Assembly (NCBI GenBank): GCA_017441525.1
Contig: JAFRXJ010000052.1
Coordinates: forward strand, 1 to 38,726
DNA: 38,726 nt
Reading direction: 5' to 3'
DNA from: Acholeplasmatales bacterium
GTDB taxonomy: Bacteria; Bacillota_I; Bacilli_A; Acholeplasmatales; Anaeroplasmataceae
Shown here: positions 33,704 to 38,726 of the stretch, one piece after another
How positions within the stretch are numbered: the first letter of the stretch is position 1
Layout: each line of letters starts with the position of its first letter
Made by a program: the position numbers and the translations under genes
Notes under the pieces: model-generated
What the model saw: the letters and a program-made list of their open reading frames with translations, nothing else
Databases searched by the model: none
What the model was told of the DNA's origin: nothing

Positions 33704-34555
33704 TTATTTTAAATTATTTAAATAATTTACAACACTATGTGCTGCAACATTACCTTCTCCTACTGCCTTCGCATATTGGTAAGGTCTTCCTGTTGAATCT
33801 CCTGCCGCAAACACACCATTAATATTAGTCTTCATTTCTCTATCAACTAATATATGTCCGTCCTTTGTTTCAAGTCCTGGAACTAATACACTAGGAGATA
33901 TTGCTTCCTTTAACATAAAGATACCATCAGATTCAATTACTTGATCTTTAAAAGTAAGCTTCATCTTCTTATCTTCTTTTTCTATTTTTTGTGGCATTCC
34001 TTTAATGATATTAACATTATCTAAATCCATATTAATATCTTTATATAAACCAATATAATTAACCTTATTTGCAAGTGATGCTAGATATTTAGCTTCATGT
34101 TCAAATCCTTTAGATGATGAAACTACTGTTATATCCTTATTTTTGTATAAGAAGCCATCACATGTAGCACAATAAGATACACCTTGGCCTAATAGTTCAA
34201 CCTCACCTGAAATAGGCTTAATAGCTTCAACGCCCATAGCTAAAATAATAGTTTTAGCTTCATATTGTTCGTTATTACAAAGAACTGCTAGGTGAGTTGA
34301 TAGGTCATATACTCCTGTTACTTGACCATCTAATATTTCAATTCCCATATCATTAATTTGTTTTAAAAATATGTTTTTCATTTCATTACCAGATATATTA
34401 GAAAGTCCTGGATAGTTTCTAATCTTTTCAGCACTATTTATCTTGTACGATAAATTCTTAGAGCCAATCCATAAAAAATTCTTATTTAATTGTTTAAGGG
34501 TTAATGCTGCAGATATACCTGCAGGACCTGTTCCTATAATAATAGTATCAAACAT
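33704..34555 (-). CDS. Thioredoxin reductase-like flavoprotein lacking NADPH motifs
   Basis: 283 residues with the FAD motif IIIGTGPAGISAAL and the redox pair CATCDG (Cys129, Cys132), so it should reduce thioredoxin. The NADPH domain is abnormal. The GxGxxA motif is replaced by VVSSSKGFEHEA (144-155), and the HRR motif is missing, with only IGLYKDINM at that place. The C-terminal FAD motif GVFAAGDSTGRPYQYAKAVGEG is intact. This matches ferredoxin-dependent flavin thioredoxin reductases (FFTR) described in clostridia rather than NADPH enzymes. The electron donor is inferred. It is the last gene of the trxA-gpx operon, with a good GGAGG site. Confidence 0.88.
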   Translation of the reverse strand: MFDTIIIGTGPAGISAALTLKQLNKNFLWIGSKNLSYKINSAEKIRNYPGLSNISGNEMKNIFLKQINDMGIEILDGQVTGVYDLSTHLAVLCNNEQYEAKTIILAMGVEAIKPISGEVELLGQGVSYCATCDGFLYKNKDITVVSSSKGFEHEAKYLASLANKVNYIGLYKDINMDLDNVNIIKGMPQKIEKEDKKMKLTFKDQVIESDGIFMLKEAISPSVLVPGLETKDGHILVDREMKTNINGVFAAGDSTGRPYQYAKAVGEGNVAAHSVVNYLNNLK

Positions 34556-34593
34556 TAGAAAACCTCCAATCTATGTTAATTATAACACAATAA

Positions 34594-35121
34594 TTACTTA
34601 ATTAAATCATCAACAATTTTTCTTACATCCTTCATATTTGTTGTAGGCTCAATTCTTTTAATTACGTTACCTTCTCTATCAACAATGAATTTTGTAAAAT
34701 TCCATCTAATTTCATTATCCTTAGCTTTGCTAAGCTTAGATAAGAAACCAAGCTTCATACCTTTTCCTGCATAAGGTTGATTATCTTCTAAATATTTAAA
34801 TAATTCACACTTATTAGGACCATTTACTTCAATCTTTTTAAATCTTTTAAATGTAGTATTATATTTTAATGAACAGAATTGATTAATTTCTTGATCAGTT
34901 CCTTTAGCTTGATTTGCAAATTGATTACAAGGGAAATCTAAGATTTCAAATCCTTTATCCTTATAATCCTTATACATTGCTTCTAGTTCTTCATAATGAG
35001 GAGTAAAACCACATCCTGTAGCTGTATTAACAATTAATAATAATTTACCTTCATATTCTTTTAAATTTTGAGTTGTACCATCTTGATTTAATACTTCAAT
35101 ATTATAAAATTTCTCATTCAT
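34594..35121 (-). CDS. gpx: Glutathione peroxidase family, cysteine form, probably thioredoxin-dependent
   Basis: 175 residues. NTATGCGFTPHYEELE has the peroxidatic Cys37 (cysteine, not selenocysteine), FPCNQF has Cys65, and WNFTKF has the conserved Trp140-Asn141. Such single-domain bacterial forms usually take electrons from thioredoxin, and trxA lies one base upstream in the same operon. It would remove organic and hydrogen peroxides in the cytoplasm. The operon carries OhrR-type sites, so this enzyme may be the main organic-peroxide defence here, in place of OhrA, which is absent from the window. Confidence 0.93.
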   Translation of the reverse strand: MNEKFYNIEVLNQDGTTQNLKEYEGKLLLIVNTATGCGFTPHYEELEAMYKDYKDKGFEILDFPCNQFANQAKGTDQEINQFCSLKYNTTFKRFKKIEVNGPNKCELFKYLEDNQPYAGKGMKLGFLSKLSKAKDNEIRWNFTKFIVDREGNVIKRIEPTTNMKDVRKIVDDLIK

Positions 35122-35122
35122 A

Positions 35123-35428
35123 TTACTTCACCAATTCCTTTACTTTATTTTCTGGGATAAATCCTACATTCTTATTTACTAATTCTCCATTATTAAATAC
35201 TAATAATGTAGGAATTGCTTCAACACCATATTTTGCTGCAATATCTTCATTTTCGTCGATATCAATTTTAACAACTGTTAAATCAGATACATCTTCTGAT
35301 ACTTTATTTACAATAGGTGCAAGCATCTTACATGGACCACACCATGTAGCATATACATCAACTAATACTTTTTTATTATTATTTACTACTTCATTTAATT
35401 CTTTTAATCCATTAATTTCTTTAACCAT
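35123..35428 (-). CDS. trxA: Thioredoxin
   Basis: 101 residues with ATWCGPCKMLAPIV (Cys30 and Cys33), the cis-proline region GVEAIPTLLVFNNGE and the usual alpha/beta order. It reduces protein disulfides and here probably feeds the adjacent peroxidase. It is the first gene of a three-gene operon, with GGAGG upstream and a promoter overlapped by OhrR-type sites. Confidence 0.97.
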   Translation of the reverse strand: MVKEINGLKELNEVVNNNKKVLVDVYATWCGPCKMLAPIVNKVSEDVSDLTVVKIDIDENEDIAAKYGVEAIPTLLVFNNGELVNKNVGFIPENKVKELVK

Positions 35429-35450
35429 AATTTTATTCCTCCTAAATTAG

Positions 35451-35508
35451 ATTGTGCGCAATTTATTTATTGCAATTACATTGTATACAATTTATTTTGA
35501 AATGTCAA
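35451..35508 (-). promoter_or_regulatory. Promoter of trxA-gpx-reductase with two OhrR-type operators
   Basis: Minus strand: -35 TTGACA (35503-35508), a 17-base spacer and -10 TACAAT (35480-35485). ATTGTATACAATTTATT (35480-35496) covers the -10 and spacer. ATTGTGCGCAATTTATT (35451-35467) is 29 bases further into the leader and differs at only three central bases. The core ATTGTATACAAT is a perfect palindrome. Confidence 0.78.
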
Positions 35509-35531
35509 TAACTTTTTTAATAAAAAAATAA

Positions 35532-35551
35532 AATCCTGATAAATCAGGATT
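35532..35551 (-). terminator. Terminator after ohrR
   Basis: AATCCTGA pairs with TCAGGATT across a 4-base loop, followed by TTATTTTTTT on the minus strand. The stem overlaps the ohrR stop codon. Confidence 0.88.
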
Positions 35552-35984
35552 ATTTACTAATATTATTTAATATCTTATATAAAACCTTATATAATAATTC
35601 AGCTTCTTCCCTAGATAAAGCTATACAAGCACCCATACTTTGTGGTACTGATAATGCTTCATCTCTTAAAGCAAGTCCTTTATCTGTAATAGAAATAACT
35701 AGATTTCTTTCATCTTCATCATTTCTTTTTCTTTCTATATATCCTTTATCTTCTAGTTTTTTAAGAAGTGGTGTTAATGTGCCAGAATCTAAATATATAT
35801 ATTCTCCAATTGTTTTAACATTTAATTCTTTATGTTCCCACATAACCATCATACATATATATTGAGTATATGTTAGATCTAATTTATCTAAAAATGGTTT
35901 ATATTTTCTTGTTATCTCTTTTGCTGCTGCATATAGAGGAAAGCATAATTGATTTTCTAATTTTAATGAATCATATTTATCCAT
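35550..35984 (-). CDS. ohrR: OhrR, organic peroxide-sensing MarR-family repressor
   Basis: 144 residues, close to Bacillus OhrR throughout. LKLENQLCFPLYAA carries the peroxide-sensing Cys14, and Tyr28 and Tyr39 stand where the Bacillus tyrosines contact that Cys. YLDSGTLTPLLKKLEDKGYI is the recognition helix, with wing RKRNDEDERN. It is the one-Cys type, which needs a low-molecular-weight thiol or protein oxidation to become inactive. It precedes the trxA operon on the same strand and has its own promoter and terminator. A copy of the same operator covers its own -35, so it should repress both itself and the trxA operon. Confidence 0.92.
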   Translation of the reverse strand: MDKYDSLKLENQLCFPLYAAAKEITRKYKPFLDKLDLTYTQYICMMVMWEHKELNVKTIGEYIYLDSGTLTPLLKKLEDKGYIERKRNDEDERNLVISITDKGLALRDEALSVPQSMGACIALSREEAELLYKVLYKILNNISK

Positions 35985-36001
35985 AATTAATCACCATATT
36001 T

Positions 36002-36036
36002 ATTATATCAATTTATTATATTTTATACAATTTATT
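36002..36036 (-). promoter_or_regulatory. Promoter of ohrR with autoregulatory operator
   Basis: Minus strand: -35 TTGTAT (36025-36030), a 17-base spacer and extended -10 TGATATAAT (36002-36010). ATTTTATACAATTTATT (36020-36036) covers the -35 and differs from the trxA operator by one base in 17. Confidence 0.75.
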
Positions 36037-36050
36037 TATATAAAAGAAAA

Positions 36051-36069
36051 AGGCTTATATAATAAGCCT
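36051..36069 (-). terminator. Terminator after the DUF4097 gene
   Basis: AGGCTTAT pairs with ATAAGCCT across 3 bases and TTTTTC follows on the minus strand, 8 bases after the stop. Confidence 0.88.
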
Positions 36070-36077
36070 ATCTTCTA

Positions 36078-36965
36078 TTATTTTACTTCAATTTTAATAT
36101 CACCTGTTGATGTTTTAATGTGACATAAACCACCAGTTGAACCAGTTGGAACTGATACTTTTCCTGTTGATGTCTCAGTTTCAAAGTTCTTACCAGTCTT
36201 TAAGTTACCTTTAACACTTCCTGTTGATGTTATAACATTTAATGTATTTGCATCTGCGTCTGTAAATACTACATTACCTGTTGATGTTTTAATTTCAGCA
36301 TGTTCTTCTACTAATGTATTTTCTAATGTGACTTTACCTGTTGATACTTTTAAATTAACATTCTTACAATTAGTGTTTTTAACTTTAATACTTCCTGTTG
36401 ATGTTTCCACTTTAACATCACTAGTATTATTAATACCATCAATAAAAATATCACCTGTTGATGCTTTAAATGTTGAATCATTTAAGCAATTTGCCTTGAA
36501 ATCAACATCTCCTGTTGATACTTTGATATCAGCTGAATTAAATGTGAAATCTTCTGGAATTACAATATCACCTGTTGATGATTCGATATGTAAATTATCA
36601 TAATTTTCTTCTGTTAAATAAACTGTAACTGAAGTTGGTTTATAATCAAACTTAAGGATATTTTCATACCACTTATAATCATCTTTAAATGTAATTACTA
36701 GCTTTTCATTTTCAACTTTTACTTCATGATAATGCTTTTTTCTTTCATTACAAGCCACTTTATTAACATCTGATTTTTCAAATTTAAGATCTGATATAGC
36801 AAGATCTATATCGAAACTATTAAATACTTCTTCAATGAATTCTTCTTTAGATACAGTTTCATCCTTAGCGAATGCACGAGTACCAATTGCGATTCCTAAT
36901 AAAACACCACCGAATATTACTACTACAATTCCAATTAATAATATAGCCTTAAAGAACTTACTCAT
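36078..36965 (-). CDS. Membrane-anchored DUF4097 beta-repeat protein
   Basis: 295 residues. One N-terminal membrane segment (about 5-30) is followed by a spacer and then a beta-solenoid. Nine Ser-Thr-Gly turns occur (such as ESSTGDI, KVSTGDV, KASTGDI, ETSTGSI) every 19 or 20 residues to the end. This is the DUF4097/putative adhesin fold, expected on the outer face of the membrane. Such proteins are encoded beside PadR and DUF1700 in many Firmicutes and are linked to envelope stress, but the mechanism is not known. Its start overlaps the DUF1700 gene end by 8 bases. Confidence 0.9.
   Translation of the reverse strand: MSKFFKAILLIGIVVVIFGGVLLGIAIGTRAFAKDETVSKEEFIEEVFNSFDIDLAISDLKFEKSDVNKVACNERKKHYHEVKVENEKLVITFKDDYKWYENILKFDYKPTSVTVYLTEENYDNLHIESSTGDIVIPEDFTFNSADIKVSTGDVDFKANCLNDSTFKASTGDIFIDGINNTSDVKVETSTGSIKVKNTNCKNVNLKVSTGKVTLENTLVEEHAEIKTSTGNVVFTDADANTLNVITSTGSVKGNLKTGKNFETETSTGKVSVPTGSTGGLCHIKTSTGDIKIEVK
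36103..36578. repeat. Nine in-gene repeats encoding Ser-Thr-Gly turns
   Basis: CCTGTTGA occurs at 36103, 36163, 36220, 36277, 36337, 36394, 36454, 36511 and 36571, with gaps of 60, 57, 57, 60, 57, 60, 57 and 60. Every copy uses the same codons (TCA ACA GG-) although synonymous choices exist, so the repeats may be recent duplications or kept alike by recombination. Confidence 0.92.
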
Positions 36966-37554
36966 CTTTCTTTCCTCCGATTAATTTAGACTTTATTCCT
37001 AATATTACTGATTTTGTTATTTTAATTGATAACTTTGTTGCTAGATAGCATACAAATAGGAACACTAATGCTAATCCAGCTCCTAGAACAGCTATTGCAA
37101 ATCCACCAAGATTTGGTTCACCTGCTGCAAGTGAGGCAAAACCTCCAACTAATCCTGTGATTGATGCACCAATGAATGCAATTTCAACACTGTATGTGAC
37201 AATTACTAATACCCAAAGTAGGATAAATGCTACAAGGATTAATACACCGAAAACTATAAGTAAAGGTAACCAAATTGGAAATCCAATTATTAATAGCGCT
37301 ATTTCGAAGCCTCTTAAGCTTCTCTTTGGTTTTATCCTTTCCTTAACTAATTTTCCAATAGGTGTTTCAGAAGTAATACGTCTTACAACTTCATCAGTTC
37401 CACCAAGATCTTCTATTGCCTCTTCCTCAGTTTTTCCTTCTTCGACTCTATCGTCAATCATTTCACTGTAGAAGTCGACTCTCTCATCTATATCATTACT
37501 TGGAAGTCCTTGTAATTTTTTTCTAAGTTCTGATAAAAACTCTTCCTTATTCAT
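36958..37554 (-). CDS. DUF1700 (HAAS domain) membrane protein
   Basis: 198 residues. The N-terminal helical HAAS/DUF1700 domain (MNKEEFLSELRKKLQGLP, then ERVDFYSEMIDDRVEEGKTE and AIEDLGG) is followed from about residue 80 by three or four membrane helices rich in Ile, Leu, Val and Gly. It is likely an inner-membrane partner of the DUF4097 protein, perhaps a sensor or anti-factor. The gene lies 2 bases after padR and overlaps the DUF4097 gene by 8, so all three are translated together. Confidence 0.9.
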   Translation of the reverse strand: MNKEEFLSELRKKLQGLPSNDIDERVDFYSEMIDDRVEEGKTEEEAIEDLGGTDEVVRRITSETPIGKLVKERIKPKRSLRGFEIALLIIGFPIWLPLLIVFGVLILVAFILLWVLVIVTYSVEIAFIGASITGLVGGFASLAAGEPNLGGFAIAVLGAGLALVFLFVCYLATKLSIKITKSVILGIKSKLIGGKKDE

Positions 37555-37556
37555 AA

Positions 37557-37862
37557 TTATCCCCTTTCAATGAATGAATAAATCTCCATTATTTCCTTCC
37601 ATTCATTTTTAAAATCTTCAATTCTGTTTAATCCTTTATCTGTAATATGATAATACTTTCTAACTCGACCTTCATGCATTGTGCTTCTAACTTGAAGCAT
37701 GTCTGCTTCTTCCAGTCGTTTTAGAATTGTATATAATGTAGATTCAGATAACTTTAATACAGGAGATACATCCTTTATTATTTTGTATCCATATGAATCT
37801 TCATTCTTTATTGCAGCAAGGACACAGACATCTAAGACTCCTCGTTTTAATTGTGCGTCCAT
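37557..37862 (-). CDS. PadR-family transcription regulator
   Basis: 101 residues, the short PadR form. LDVCVLAAIKNEDSYGYKII, then LSESTLYTILKRLEEADML, a wing with GRVRKYYHITDKG, and a short C-terminal helix for dimers. It is the first gene of the padR-DUF1700-DUF4097 operon and probably represses its own operon through the inverted repeat in the promoter. GAGG precedes the ATG inside that repeat. Confidence 0.93.
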   Translation of the reverse strand: MDAQLKRGVLDVCVLAAIKNEDSYGYKIIKDVSPVLKLSESTLYTILKRLEEADMLQVRSTMHEGRVRKYYHITDKGLNRIEDFKNEWKEIMEIYSFIERG

Positions 37863-37867
37863 ATCAC

Positions 37868-37917
37868 ATACCTCACTTTACGCTATACATCATATCACGA
37901 GGTATCAAGAGTGTCAA
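37868..37917 (-). promoter_or_regulatory. Promoter of the padR operon with inverted repeat
   Basis: Minus strand: -35 TTGACA (37912-37917), a 17-base spacer and extended -10 TGATATGAT (TATGAT at 37889-37894). ATACCTC (37868-37874) and GAGGTAT (37899-37905) form a 7-base inverted repeat. It encloses the -10 and start point, and the gene-proximal arm includes the ribosome site. Confidence 0.75.
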
Positions 37918-37989
37918 TAGGTTTTCAGTAATTTTTTTTGTTAAAACAATAATTTTTAAATTATTTTTTTAATTTTTTTGACAAAAATA

Positions 37990-38016
37990 AAAGGACTGAA
38001 TTCAATTCAATCCTTT
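37990..38016 (-). terminator. Terminator after the small membrane protein gene
   Basis: AAAGGATTGAAT pairs with ATTCAGTCCTTT (one G-U pair) across a 3-base loop, with TATTTTTG after it on the minus strand. The stop codon lies inside the stem. Confidence 0.88.
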
Positions 38017-38582
38017 AGTTCCATTTTTTGTCTACTTTTAGTGTCAATTATGAATAAAACAATAGTTGATGCAACATCTAATGTGAAAATAGTTAATGAT
38101 ATTAATAATATTATTGTCCAAGCTGTCACTGGCTTTTCTTTTTTCTTCATTCTATTGATAAAATAAGCCATTTCATAACCACTTGTTCCAATCATAAACA
38201 TGTATGTTGAGCATACAATTATTGCCAAAACAAAAGGTATTCCTATAAATAACCAAGGGTTGCCCATTACGCCAACAACTAAAAGTCCAAGTAAGAAATT
38301 ACCAACATACCATGGCATTAAAACTGACTTAATAATCATGGTAGTCAAACATGGATTTGTGTTTCCTTTAAATATTGATATAAACGCAATAATTAAATTA
38401 ACTATTGCTATTGGCATTATTAATATTGATAATCCTAAGCCTACTAATAATAGTATTCCAAAGACTTTATCCGCTTCTTCAGATGCTATAAGTCTAATAC
38501 CGATTAATACAATATAAAATGGTAAGTGTGCTATATACATTAATATAGCTTGAGTAATTAATAGTGGTTTTGATGCTTTCAT
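38007..38582 (-). CDS. Small polytopic membrane protein of unknown function
   Basis: 191 residues with five probable membrane segments (about 7-30, 42-72, 85-108, 109-133 and 152-180) and a short charged tail. It has no recognisable motif beyond hydrophobic helices; GNPWLFIGIPFVLAIIVCST is the most distinctive stretch. I do not recognise the family. No partner gene is seen: the padR operon is downstream on the same strand behind a terminator, and the 144 bases upstream to the window edge hold no gene I can support. Confidence 0.7.
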   Translation of the reverse strand: MKASKPLLITQAILMYIAHLPFYIVLIGIRLIASEEADKVFGILLLVGLGLSILIMPIAIVNLIIAFISIFKGNTNPCLTTMIIKSVLMPWYVGNFLLGLLVVGVMGNPWLFIGIPFVLAIIVCSTYMFMIGTSGYEMAYFINRMKKKEKPVTAWTIILLISLTIFTLDVASTIVLFIIDTKSRQKMELKD

Positions 38583-38726
38583 ATTTTATCCTAGTATAAT
38601 CAAATTGTACTTAAGATTATACAATCTCCTTCTTTAGAGTTATTGTTTATAGTTATGAGTACAACATAACTTTTATATCATCACTAAGATGTTATAATTT
38701 TAATAAGCACTGTAGTCTGTTACATA

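Noticed and set aside
33513..33704. Minus-strand open frame across the end of the PPi-type phosphofructokinase
   Set aside because: It runs antisense through a conserved gene and through its terminator hairpin.
35123..35984. Adjacent ohrA peroxidase
   Set aside because: No OsmC/Ohr-type gene is present. The neighbours are thioredoxin, a glutathione peroxidase-type enzyme and the reductase.
36103..36578. CRISPR-like regular repeats
   Set aside because: Only 8-11 bases are conserved, the gaps keep the reading frame, and the copies encode Ser-Thr-Gly turns of a protein. No cas gene is present.
36328..36603. Plus-strand open frame opposite the DUF4097 gene
   Set aside because: It is the antisense reading of the Ser-Thr-Gly repeats, with no ribosome site and no protein-like composition.
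38583..38726. Another gene at the right edge
   Set aside because: No frame with a ribosome site and start was seen in these 144 bases. There are -10-like TATAAT boxes but nothing to support a gene.

Overview
The window reads as chromosomal DNA of a low-GC, AT-rich Gram-positive bacterium (Bacillota). Several genes look like Bacillus-type or gut Bacilli forms: a ThiI without rhodanese domain, a one-Cys OhrR, a zinc-free S4, and sigma-A-type promoters. An uncultured gut lineage near Erysipelotrichia, Acholeplasma or RF39 is my inference; no marker here settles it. The left edge is the 5' end of a 16S rRNA gene on the minus strand, so the sequence probably breaks at an rRNA operon. Almost every gene is on the minus strand; the plus-strand exceptions are rpsD, an esterase and one phosphofructokinase.

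Layout. 1-297: 16S 5' end, rRNA leader and a near-consensus promoter. 298-2023: rsuA-like pseudouridine synthase and galE. 2110-8375: a MacB-like ABC protein, an MsmX/UgpC-type sugar ATPase with a PucR-type regulator beside it, and thiI. 8500-9375: a HipB-like repressor with a duplicated operator, a candidate small RNA, and the long rpsD leader. 9376-11415: rpsD, a flavodoxin-like protein and an esterase. 11432-18470: an aromatic amino acid operon with tightly overlapping genes (DegV-like protein, DAHP synthase, tyrA, aroB, aroA, chorismate mutase, aroE, aroC). It lacks 3-dehydroquinase and shikimate kinase genes. 18545-20848: a secreted InlB-repeat protein under a CcpA-type site, followed by a 42-residue gene, a small lipoprotein and an Xre regulator. 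21012-24525: a heterodimeric ABC exporter. 24699-26246: a secreted papain-like cysteine peptidase flanked by repeats. 26370-29648: NAD synthesis by nadA and a nadB-nadC fusion. 29780-33612: pfkA-pyk and a divergent PPi-type phosphofructokinase. 33704-35984: OhrR and a trxA-gpx-trxB-like peroxide operon. 36078-37862: a PadR-DUF1700-DUF4097 module. 38007-38582: a small membrane protein.

The strongest leads are five. (1) A thioredoxin-reductase-like flavoprotein has lost the NADPH motifs, in an operon with three copies of an OhrR-type operator. (2) The NadB-NadC fusion. (3) The unassigned small gene at 19068-19196. (4) A possible S4-binding pseudoknot in the rpsD leader. (5) A structured small RNA candidate at 8946-9093. 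No CRISPR array, tRNA gene, transposase or prophage was seen.
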